From NCBI GenBank assembly GCA_021199145.1, contig JAJQIP010000069.1:1-6231 (forward strand): a stretch of 6,231 nucleotides of DNA. Direction: 5' to 3'. Origin of the DNA: Porphyromonadaceae bacterium (GTDB lineage Bacteria; Bacteroidota; Bacteroidia; Bacteroidales; UBA11471). Position 1 is the stretch's first letter. Every line of letters begins with the position of its first letter. Shown here piece by piece: positions 1 through 5,921 of this stretch. A program made the position numbers and the translations under genes. Below the pieces are notes generated by a model, which did not search any database, was not told where the DNA came from, and worked only from the letters and a program-made list of their open reading frames with translations.

Positions 1-282
1 CTCACAGAGAATGCCGCTCAGGTAGGGAGCTGGCTCCTCACGGAACTGAAGAAACTGCCCGGCATCAAGGAGGTGCGGGGACGTGGACTCATGATTGGTA
101 TCGAGTTCGACCGTTCCGCCAAGGAGTTGCGGCAGTCCCTGCTCTACGACTACAAGGTCTTCACCGGTGCCGCCGGTACGAACATCATCCGTCTCCTGCC
201 GCCACTCTGCCTCACTCACGACGATGCGGCCGAATTTATGATTCGCTTCAAGGGAGCTTTATCTAATCAACACATACAATGA
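1..282 (+). CDS. argD: Acetylornithine (or succinylornithine) aminotransferase, C-terminal part
   Basis: This is the 3' end of a gene that begins before the window; the reading frame is open from base 1 and gives 93 residues before TGA. The protein end fits the small C-terminal domain of class III PLP-dependent aminotransferases of the ArgD type: the stretch VRGRGLMIGIEF, then VFTGAAGTNIIRLLPPL, then an amphipathic final helix. The PLP-binding lysine would lie upstream and cannot be checked. ArgD transfers an amino group between glutamate and the N-acylated glutamate semialdehyde in ornithine/arginine synthesis, in the cytoplasm; some Bacteroidota use succinylated rather than acetylated intermediates, so the acyl group is left open. 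The stop overlaps the proC start (ATGA), implying translational coupling, and an argD-proC order is familiar from arginine clusters of Bacteroidales. A GTG at base 73 lies inside the domain and is not the true start. Confidence 0.88.
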   Translation, partial: LTENAAQVGSWLLTELKKLPGIKEVRGRGLMIGIEFDRSAKELRQSLLYDYKVFTGAAGTNIIRLLPPLCLTHDDAAEFMIRFKGALSNQHIQ

Positions 283-1049
283 AAATAGCGATTATCGGAG
301 CCGGGAACATGGGCGGAGCCATGGCCCGGGGATTGGCGAAAGGAACGGTAGTGGCGGAGGAGGATATCTGGGTATCCAATCCCACCTCGCCCAAACTCGA
401 AGCGCTGAAGGCGTTCCATCCCGGCATCCATACGACAACCGACAACCAGGAGGCCGTCGATGCCGCCGACTGGATAATTCTGGCCGTAAAACCGTGGCTG
501 CTCGAATCGGTGGTTAACGCTCTCCGGTTCCGCCCCTCCCAAGTCATCATCTCTGTCGTCGCAGGGGTGGCGTTCGACCGGCTGGCCGCTATGCTGGGGA
601 ACGACCGGACCCTTTTCCGAATGATTCCCAACACCGCCATTTCGGAGCAGGCCAGCATGAACCTGATTTCCGCCCGCAACGCCTCGAAGGAGCAGGAAGG
701 GTTTATCCTCTCCCTCTTCAACGAGTTGGGACTGACGATGATTATCCCCGAGACGCAGCTGAACGCCGCCATGATTCTCACCTCCTGCGGCATCGCCTAT
801 GTCCTGAAGTATATCCATGCCGCCACCGAAGCCGGTGTGGAAATGGGAATCGCCCCACGCACCGCCCTGAAAATGGTGGCGCAGTCGGTGAAGGGGGCGG
901 CCGAACTCATCCTCCGCAACGATACGCACCCCGCCGTCGAAATCGACAAGGTAACCACCCCGGGCGGAATTACCGTCAAGGGGCTCAACGAACTGGAACA
1001 CGCAGGCTTTTCATCGGCCGTCATCCGGGCCATGAAAGCTTGTCTCTAA
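279..1049 (+). CDS. proC: Pyrroline-5-carboxylate reductase
   Basis: The 256-residue product has the usual length and layout of cytoplasmic ProC, which reduces 1-pyrroline-5-carboxylate to proline with NAD(P)H. An N-terminal Rossmann fold starts at residue 3 with the dinucleotide motif GAGNMG (7-12). The C-terminal dimerisation and active-site region contains TSCGIAY and the family signature around TTPGGIT (226-232) followed by KGLNELE. The usual SGPAY-type motif reads CGIAY here; I recall the same form in other Bacteroidales ProC proteins, so I do not treat it as a defect. The start is the ATG that overlaps the argD stop by four bases; no other start is needed because the Rossmann strand begins at once. 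Co-transcription with argD is very likely. It links proline synthesis to the arginine cluster, and the pectin genes that follow are separated by 310 bases and their own promoter. Confidence 0.93.
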   Translation: MKIAIIGAGNMGGAMARGLAKGTVVAEEDIWVSNPTSPKLEALKAFHPGIHTTTDNQEAVDAADWIILAVKPWLLESVVNALRFRPSQVIISVVAGVAFDRLAAMLGNDRTLFRMIPNTAISEQASMNLISARNASKEQEGFILSLFNELGLTMIIPETQLNAAMILTSCGIAYVLKYIHAATEAGVEMGIAPRTALKMVAQSVKGAAELILRNDTHPAVEIDKVTTPGGITVKGLNELEHAGFSSAVIRAMKACL

Positions 1050-1088
1050 GCAAAGCCCCCGCTCCCTTTCCGAGAGCGGAAGGTTTGC
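1050..1088 (+). terminator. Interrupted hairpin just after proC (possible terminator)
   Basis: One base after the proC stop, a perfect 6-bp inverted repeat CCGCTC/GAGCGG (1059-1064 and 1074-1079) is flanked by a second matching pair, GCAAA (1050-1054) and TTTGC (1084-1088). Between the two stems is a mismatched internal loop. The position suggests the end of the argD-proC transcript. There is no run of T after it, so it is not a typical intrinsic terminator; it could be a 3'-end stabilising hairpin or part of a repeat element. Confidence 0.35.
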
Positions 1089-1113
1089 GTTGGGACAGTC
1101 AGCCCCCCGAAAA

Positions 1114-1128
1114 GGCAGCCTTGCTGCC
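1114..1128. other. Short GC-rich hairpin in the intergenic region
   Basis: GGCAGC (1114-1119) and GCTGCC (1123-1128) form a perfect 6-bp stem with a CTT loop. On the minus strand the stem is followed by TTTTC, the shape of a weak intrinsic terminator, but no minus-strand gene is seen to the right that would need it. It belongs to the hairpin-rich noncoding stretch 1050-1257, in which no open frame looks like a real protein. Confidence 0.3.
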
Positions 1129-1162
1129 CCGCAAAATTATCTCCCTCCCGCTCTCCCTTCCG

Positions 1163-1229
1163 TAGAGACAAGGTTCCGGCCTCGGCAGGTGGGAATTCTC
1201 CGGACTTCCCGTAAAACCGCACGTCTCTA
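1163..1229. repeat. Nested inverted-repeat element in the proC/esterase spacer
   Basis: TAGAGAC (1163-1169) and GTCTCTA (1223-1229) are perfect inverted repeats 53 bases apart. Inside them lie GGTT/AACC (1172-1175 and 1215-1218) and GGGAA/TTCCC (1191-1195 and 1206-1210), all in nested order, so one strand could fold into a single imperfect arm. Palindromes with GTAGAGACG-type ends are, from memory, common dispersed intergenic repeats in Bacteroidota; this may be a degenerate copy. The function is unknown, and only comparison with the rest of the genome would show whether it is repeated. Confidence 0.35.
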
Positions 1230-1257
1230 TCGACTCTACCGAGGAAAGGCAATCGCC

Positions 1258-1307
1258 GAAAATAGCCGATATTTTATCCCGTTTGAGATAAAGTGTGGGC
1301 TATTTTC
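1258..1307. promoter_or_regulatory. Nested palindrome upstream of the pectin operon promoter (candidate operator)
   Basis: GAAAATAGCC (1258-1267) and GGCTATTTTC (1298-1307) form a perfect 10-bp inverted repeat. Inside it TTTATC (1273-1278) and GATAAA (1287-1292) form a second one, with two symmetric 5-base gaps between the arms. The right arm ends two bases before the TAnnTTTG box, so the palindrome covers the -33 region. That placement suits a site for a substrate-responsive regulator of the pectin operon. If transcribed from upstream it could also fold as an RNA hairpin. No regulator gene is present in the window to identify the binding protein. Confidence 0.45.
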
Positions 1308-1309
1308 AC

Positions 1310-1317
1310 TATTTTTG
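1310..1317 (+). promoter_or_regulatory. Bacteroidota -7 promoter element for the pectin operon
   Basis: TATTTTTG matches the phylum consensus TAnnTTTG and lies 42 bases before the esterase ATG, giving an expected leader of about 35 bases. The best -33 candidate is TTTG at 1282-1285, but the 24-base gap is longer than the usual roughly 19-21. A poor -33 box next to a palindrome is what an activator-dependent promoter would look like. The leader is A/T-rich with no clear Shine-Dalgarno sequence, normal for this phylum. Confidence 0.5.
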
Positions 1318-1359
1318 TTGCCTGACTATCGATTATTCACCTAACTATTAAACAATACT

Positions 1360-3006
1360 ATGAAACGCATCTTCCTTTATCTATTCGGCCTTTGCGTGAT
1401 AACCGCCTTTTTGGCGTTATCCGCCGACCAGAAACCCGTCATTTACATGATTGGGGATTCGACAATGGCCAACAAATCCTTGGCCGGGGGCAATCCCGAA
1501 CGGGGTTGGGGGCATGTCCTCCCCGGATTTTTCTCTCCGGAAATAAAGATTGACAACCGAGCCATAAACGGCCGTAGCTCCCTCAGCTTCATGAGCCAGT
1601 GGGATGCCATATACAACCAACTCAAAAAAGGCGATTACGTCTTTATCCAATTCGGACACAACGACCAGAAGAAGAAGCCCGACCGCTATTCCGACCCCGA
1701 CACCGCCTTCAAGAACAACCTCCGCTTCTATATCAACCAGACTCGGGAGAAAGGGGCGACTCCTGTCCTCTTCACCTCGATTGTCCGTCGGAAATTTGGG
1801 GATGACGGCAAACTGGTCGACACGCACGGACGCTACATCCCGGCCTGCAAAGAGGTGGCCGAAGAGATGAATGTCGTATGCATCGACCTGAACAACAGCA
1901 CCCAGCACCTCATCAACCAACTGGGGGATGAAAAGTCCCGGGAACTCTTCATGTGGGTGGATTCCGGTGCTTGCGAGGCGATTCCCAACGGACGGAAAGA
2001 CGATACCCTTCTGAAGGTGGGCGGCGCCCGCATGGTGGCCCGTATGGCCGTGGACTCCATCGAGAAGAAGATTCCTGAACTCGCTCCCTATATCCGCCGG
2101 TACGACTATGTTGTGGCCAAAGACGGCAGCGGCAACTTCTTCACCCTGCAGGAGGCCGTCGATGCCGTTCCCGCATACCGTGACACCCCCACCACCATCT
2201 ATGTCCGCAACGGGGTATACAAGGAGAAGATTGTCATCCCCGGGAACAAGACCAACATCCACCTCATCGGTGAAGAGGCCGACAGCGTGATTTTCACCTA
2301 CGACGATTACGCCTCGAAAGAGAAGAGTAACGGGCAGAAAATCGGCACTTCGGGTTCGGCCTCCTTCTACGTTTACGGCAGCGGATTCATCGCCGAAAAT
2401 GTCACTTTCGAGAACAGTGCCGGCCCTGTGGGACAGGCCGTCGCCCTCTTCGTGGCGGGTGACCGTTGCGTCTTCAAGAAGTGTAAGATAAAAGGCTTCC
2501 AGGATACCCTCTATACCTACGAAGACGGCACTCGTGAATACTACGAGGAGTGCTATATCGAAGGAACCACCGACTTCATTTTCGGCAAAGCCACCGCCTG
2601 GTTCGAGAACTGCGAAATCCGGAGCAAACAGAACTCCTACGTCACCGCCGCCGCGACTCCCGAGGAGATTACCTACGGCTACGTGTTCAACAACTGCCGC
2701 CTGACGGCCGACAAAGGGGTCGACAAAGTCTATCTGGGCCGCCCCTGGAGGCCCTATGCCGCCGTGCTGTTCTGCAACTGCGACCTGGGAGGTCATATCC
2801 GTGCCGAGGGATGGCACAACTGGGGAAAGGCTTCGAACGAAGAGACCGCCCGTTATAGCGAGTACAAGAACAGCGGGGCCGGCTCCGACACGAAAGGGCG
2901 TGTGGCCTGGTCACGGCAGCTGAGCAAGAAAGAGGCCGCCCGATACACCATCGGTCAGGTTTTGGGAGGGGACGACAACTGGAATCCCCAAGCCCCGAAA
3001 GAATAA
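1360..3006 (+). CDS. Secreted two-domain pectin esterase: CE12-like acetylesterase + CE8 pectin methylesterase
   Basis: The protein has 548 residues. Residues 1-22 are a Sec signal peptide (hydrophobic core, likely cut at ALSA|DQ), with no proper lipobox, so a soluble periplasmic or exported enzyme is expected. Residues about 26-240 are an SGNH/GDSL hydrolase like rhamnogalacturonan acetylesterases: GDST with nucleophile Ser34, Gly71 in NGRSS, and GHND with Asn101. The final DxxH motif reads D-D-T-L (214-217), so the catalytic His is replaced by Leu217 (codon CTT at 2008-2010), and this half may be inactive. Residues about 248-546 are a CE8 beta-helix pectin methylesterase with all hallmarks: GVYKE (285-289), GQAVAL with Gln359, QDTL with Gln381 and acid/base Asp382, DFIFG with nucleophile Asp405, and LGRPW with Arg461 and Trp463. 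CE8 removes methyl esters from homogalacturonan; an active CE12 would remove acetyl groups. It is the first gene of a three-gene operon, 24 bases before the first GH105. Confidence 0.93.
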   Translation: MKRIFLYLFGLCVITAFLALSADQKPVIYMIGDSTMANKSLAGGNPERGWGHVLPGFFSPEIKIDNRAINGRSSLSFMSQWDAIYNQLKKGDYVFIQFGHNDQKKKPDRYSDPDTAFKNNLRFYINQTREKGATPVLFTSIVRRKFGDDGKLVDTHGRYIPACKEVAEEMNVVCIDLNNSTQHLINQLGDEKSRELFMWVDSGACEAIPNGRKDDTLLKVGGARMVARMAVDSIEKKIPELAPYIRRYDYVVAKDGSGNFFTLQEAVDAVPAYRDTPTTIYVRNGVYKEKIVIPGNKTNIHLIGEEADSVIFTYDDYASKEKSNGQKIGTSGSASFYVYGSGFIAENVTFENSAGPVGQAVALFVAGDRCVFKKCKIKGFQDTLYTYEDGTREYYEECYIEGTTDFIFGKATAWFENCEIRSKQNSYVTAAATPEEITYGYVFNNCRLTADKGVDKVYLGRPWRPYAAVLFCNCDLGGHIRAEGWHNWGKASNEETARYSEYKNSGAGSDTKGRVAWSRQLSKKEAARYTIGQVLGGDDNWNPQAPKE

Positions 3007-3030
3007 CCCCACTCCCCTATACATAGAGGT

Positions 3031-4536
3031 ATGAACATTCATCGACTGTTTTCCCGGGCGGCGCTCCTGCTGGGGGTGGCTCTACTCGGCAACCTTCCGG
3101 TCATGGCCGACACGGTGGTTAGCGCCGACCTGCCTTTGGCTGTCCGCTTCTGCCGCTCCGAGATGCTGCGCCATCCCGACTACAAGACCATCGACTCGAA
3201 CACCGCCCTCAAGTGGAACTATACCCACGGGCTCCTCTGTCAGGCCATCTTCGCCACCTACGACTGCTACCAGAGCGACACCCTCGACTGCTCCGACCTC
3301 TACGACTATGCCAAAGGCTATTACGAGGCGACGATTACCGCAAAGGGAGTCATCTACAAATATTCGAAAAGCAACTATTCGCTCGACCATGTAAATCCGG
3401 GGAAAAACCTCTTCCGCCTCTATACGGAGACCGGTGACGAACGCTATAAGATTGCGATGGAGACGCTGCGGGACCAGCTTCAGGACCAGCCCCGCACCTC
3501 CGAAGGGGGCTTCTGGCACAAAAACAGCTATCCCTACCAGATGTGGCTCGACGGCATCTACATGGGCGAACCCTATTACGCCCGCTATGCCAAGGAGTTC
3601 GAGAGCGACCCCTCCGAGTCGTATGCCGATGTCATACGGCAGTTCCTGCTCATCGCCAAGCACACGAAGGATGACCACAGCGGACTTTACCGGCACGGCT
3701 GGGACGAGAAGTGCCAGCAGGTCTGGGCGGACCCGACGACCGGACAGTCGTCGCACGTCTGGGGACGGGCCTTGGGGTGGTACACCATGGCGTTGGTCGA
3801 CGTACTCGAAATTCTTCCCGAAGAGACCCCCGACCGTGACAGCCTCCTCATCGTCCTGCAAGGGATATTCGACATTCTCCCCCAATATCAGGACCCCGTC
3901 ACGGGAGCATGGTATCAGGTGACGGACTATCCCGACAGCACCGACAACTATACGGAAATGTCGTGTACCCCCATGTTCGCCTACTCCATCGTCAAGGGAA
4001 TCCGGCTCGGCTATCTCGACCCCTCCCTCATGGAGGTGGCTCGGAAGGCCTACGAGGGAATCCTGGACAACTACCTGACAGTCGAGGCGGACGGGAAAAT
4101 CACGCTGGAGAAAATCTGCTCCGTCGCCGGACTGAGTGACGACAGGGACGGCTCCTACGACTACTATGTCCACCAGACCACCACCGTCTCCAACGACCCC
4201 AAAGGGGTAGGCCCCTTCATCCTATTGTGCGTCGAACTGGAGAAGGTCGCTGAGGCGACGGCGCATGTGTCGGCACCCGCCGCCACCAAGTCCGCCCTGC
4301 GCCTCCTTCCCCAAGGCAACGGGACCCTCCTCACCTACTCCCTGCAAGACCCTTCGGATGTCCAGTTCACCTGTACGGCGTTGAGCGGCAAGACGGTTTA
4401 CCAAGCCGCTTGGCCGACGGAGTCCGCTGGGGAGCACCGCCACACCATCGATACGGCGGGATGGCCGGCGGGACTTTATATCGCCCAGTTGAAAAGCAAA
4501 AGTGAAACTATGACCGTAAAATACATCAAAAAATAG
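3031..4536 (+). CDS. GH105 unsaturated rhamnogalacturonyl/galacturonyl hydrolase with C-terminal sorting-like tail
   Basis: The protein has 501 residues. A signal peptide (hydrophobic core 10-22, likely cut at VMA|DT, residue 26) points to export. Residues about 33-405 are an (alpha/alpha)6-barrel GH105 of the YteR/RhiN type, which removes the 4,5-unsaturated uronic acid that pectin lyases leave at the non-reducing end. Likely key residues are Asp119 in LDHVNPGK, Asp174 in MWLDGIYMGEP, and His222 in LYRHGWDE. The loop after CSVAG (363-367) reads LSDDRDG, two residues shorter than in the next gene and lacking its GGKPY. After a linker rich in Ala, Thr and Ser, residues about 421-501 form a separate tail with GKTVYQA, PAGLYIAQLKS and a terminal VKYIKK. 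This resembles type A sorting domains of type IX secretion, a resemblance by eye only. AGAGG lies one base before the ATG, too close to act as a normal Shine-Dalgarno site. It is followed after six bases by its paralog. Confidence 0.92.
   Translation: MNIHRLFSRAALLLGVALLGNLPVMADTVVSADLPLAVRFCRSEMLRHPDYKTIDSNTALKWNYTHGLLCQAIFATYDCYQSDTLDCSDLYDYAKGYYEATITAKGVIYKYSKSNYSLDHVNPGKNLFRLYTETGDERYKIAMETLRDQLQDQPRTSEGGFWHKNSYPYQMWLDGIYMGEPYYARYAKEFESDPSESYADVIRQFLLIAKHTKDDHSGLYRHGWDEKCQQVWADPTTGQSSHVWGRALGWYTMALVDVLEILPEETPDRDSLLIVLQGIFDILPQYQDPVTGAWYQVTDYPDSTDNYTEMSCTPMFAYSIVKGIRLGYLDPSLMEVARKAYEGILDNYLTVEADGKITLEKICSVAGLSDDRDGSYDYYVHQTTTVSNDPKGVGPFILLCVELEKVAEATAHVSAPAATKSALRLLPQGNGTLLTYSLQDPSDVQFTCTALSGKTVYQAAWPTESAGEHRHTIDTAGWPAGLYIAQLKSKSETMTVKYIKK
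3490..3575 (+). repeat. 86-bp near-identical segment shared by the two GH105 genes
   Basis: Bases 3490-3575 match 5011-5096 at all but three positions: an identical run of 35 bases, a three-base mismatch patch (AACAG versus AAGGT), then an identical run of 48. The segment encodes the stretch from PRTSEGGFWHK to the catalytic MWLDGIYMGEP. Synonymous positions are identical as well, which protein-level selection alone does not require. This is a direct repeat 1521 bases apart that could recombine. Confidence 0.85.
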
Positions 4537-4542
4537 CTCCGT

Positions 4543-5769
4543 ATGAAAAAGAATCTCCAAATCCTGTTTTTCTCCCTCCTGGCGATAGGCTGCTGCGGCA
4601 CCCTCCAGGCCAAGAAGAGCACTTACAAGGTTGACCCTACCCTCCCCATGTCCATCCGTATGGCCCAGTCCGAAATCATCCGCAACCCCGAAGGGTGGAT
4701 GCTCGATTTCAGCCAAAGTCTGAAGTGGAACTACTGCCACGGGTTGGAGTGCCAGTCGTTCCTCGACGTTTACGACTACTACAAGGACAGTAAGAAATAC
4801 GGGAAACTGGTCGCTCCCCTCTACAGCTACACCAAAGCCTATGCCGACACTATTATCGATGAAAACGGCATTATCTACGGGTACAAGCTGAGCAACTACA
4901 CCCTCGACCACGTCAATCCGGGCAAAATCCTCTTCCGCCTCTACGAACGGGAGGGATGTCCCAAATACAAAATCGCCATGGATACCCTCCGGGCGCAGTT
5001 GGCCTCCCAACCCCGCACCTCCGAAGGGGGCTTCTGGCACAAAAAGGTCTATCCCTACCAGATGTGGCTCGACGGCATCTACATGGGCGAACCCTACTAT
5101 GCGCAGTATGTCGCCACCTTTGAACCGGACAATCAGAAGGCCTACGACGACATTGTCAACCAGTTCCTGCTCATCGCCAAGCGCACCTACGACAAGGGGA
5201 CGGGACTCTACCGCCACGCCTGGGACGAGATAAAGGCGCTGCCCTGGTCCGACAAGTCGGGTCAGGCTCCCCACGTCTGGGGACGGGCTTTGGGCTGGTA
5301 TATGATGGCCATTGTCGATGCCCTCGACTTCCTGCCGGAGAATCAGGCCGGACGGGACAAGATGATCACCATCCTGCAGAACACCGTCAAGAACCTCGCC
5401 AAGTATCAGGACCCTGAGACGGGAGCCTGGTATCAGGTCATCGACGAGTCAGGCCGTGAAGGCAACTATCTGGAAATGTCCTGCACCCCCATGTTCGCCT
5501 ACGCCATCGCCAAAGGGGTGCGCAAAGGCTATCTCGACCCCTCGACGCTCGATATGGCCCGCAAGGCCTATCAGGGGATTCTCGACCGTTTCATCACGGT
5601 CGACGAAGAGGGTGTCGTTTCGCTCACTCGGGTCTGCAGTGTGGCGGGCTTGGGCGGCAAACCCTATCGGGACGGCTCCTTTGAGTACTACGTCAACGAA
5701 CCGGTCCGGGACAACGACCCGAAAGGCGTAGCGCCCTTCATCATGCTGTGTCTCGAAATGGACAATTAA
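4543..5769 (+). CDS. GH105 unsaturated rhamnogalacturonyl/galacturonyl hydrolase, second paralog
   Basis: The protein has 408 residues and is the same GH105 fold as the preceding gene without the C-terminal tail, ending at the barrel (FIMLCLEMDN). Likely key residues are Asp122 in LDHVNPGK, Asp177 in MWLDGIYMGEP and His225 in LYRHAWDE. The loop after CSVAG (365-369) is LGGKPYRDG, which I take as the usual family form. The N-terminus (residues 1-23) is a signal peptide. Cleavage could be by signal peptidase I at LQA|KK, or at Cys17 if AIGC works as a weak lipobox; there is no acidic surface-export signal after that cysteine. The gene starts six bases after the stop of its paralog, so the two are surely co-transcribed. 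By eye more than half of the residues agree with the first copy, so this is a tandem duplication. The two may prefer different unsaturated oligosaccharides, which sequence alone cannot assign. Confidence 0.93.
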   Translation: MKKNLQILFFSLLAIGCCGTLQAKKSTYKVDPTLPMSIRMAQSEIIRNPEGWMLDFSQSLKWNYCHGLECQSFLDVYDYYKDSKKYGKLVAPLYSYTKAYADTIIDENGIIYGYKLSNYTLDHVNPGKILFRLYEREGCPKYKIAMDTLRAQLASQPRTSEGGFWHKKVYPYQMWLDGIYMGEPYYAQYVATFEPDNQKAYDDIVNQFLLIAKRTYDKGTGLYRHAWDEIKALPWSDKSGQAPHVWGRALGWYMMAIVDALDFLPENQAGRDKMITILQNTVKNLAKYQDPETGAWYQVIDESGREGNYLEMSCTPMFAYAIAKGVRKGYLDPSTLDMARKAYQGILDRFITVDEEGVVSLTRVCSVAGLGGKPYRDGSFEYYVNEPVRDNDPKGVAPFIMLCLEMDN

Positions 5770-5781
5770 CCCCCTATCTGT

Positions 5782-5863
5782 CCGAAAATAAAAAACTTAA
5801 AAACTTCACTGCTGTTAAAGCAGCAGAGTTAAAAATGCAAAATAACTGTTATTTTTTATTCGG
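5782..5863. other. Structured AT-rich spacer after the pectin operon (possible terminator)
   Basis: Three nested or adjacent inverted repeats lie here. CTGCTG/CAGCAG (5809-5814 and 5821-5826) has a 6-base loop. AAAATAAC/GTTATTTT (5839-5846 and 5848-5855) is centred on a single base and runs into a six-T tract. An outer pair, CCGAA plus TAAAAAA (5782-5795, with a two-base bulge), pairs with TTTTTTA plus TTCGG (5852-5863). The region most likely ends the GH105 transcript and may overlap upstream control of the next promoter. AT-rich matches arise easily by chance, so only the CTGCTG stem and the CCGAA/TTCGG anchor carry weight. Confidence 0.4.
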
Positions 5864-5878
5864 CTTAAAATAAAGTTA

Positions 5879-5886
5879 TATCTTTG
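5879..5886 (+). promoter_or_regulatory. Bacteroidota -7 promoter element for the winged-helix gene
   Basis: TATCTTTG is an exact match to TAnnTTTG, 35 bases before the ATG at 5922, predicting a leader of about 30 bases. No good TTTG -33 box is seen in the T-rich sequence upstream. The element shows that the small gene is transcribed on its own, separately from the pectin operon. Confidence 0.6.
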
Positions 5887-5921
5887 TGCCCGAATTTTCT
5901 ACGGAAATAATTTTCAGGATT

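Noticed and set aside
1046..1344. Small open frames of 68 codons (minus, 1046-1252) and 84 codons (plus, 1090-1344) in the intergenic region
   Set aside because: Both run through hairpins, and the plus frame also runs through the palindrome and promoter. Neither has a plausible start signal or any recognisable fold; noncoding repeat-rich DNA explains them better.
1417..2817. 466-codon open frame on the minus strand opposite the esterase
   Set aside because: It is antisense to a gene with clear catalytic motifs, shows no recognisable domain, is rich in Val, Gly and Asp as expected from the complement of GC-rich codons, and has no promoter or start context.
4543..4611. Second GH105 as a surface lipoprotein
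   Set aside because: The possible lipobox AIGC has Ala instead of Leu at -3, a good signal peptidase I site (LQA|KK) follows, and no acidic export signal comes after the cysteine; it is left as a minor possibility.
3082..5274. Two long minus-strand open frames (3082-4173 and 4222-5274) opposite the GH105 genes
   Set aside because: They resemble each other only because they mirror two paralogous genes. No domain is recognisable, and the sense strand fully explains the region.
5886..5921. Upstream GTG start giving a 79-residue winged-helix protein
   Set aside because: The GTG begins at the last base of the -7 promoter box, so it would lie before the expected transcription start; the family's domain begins right after ATG 5922.
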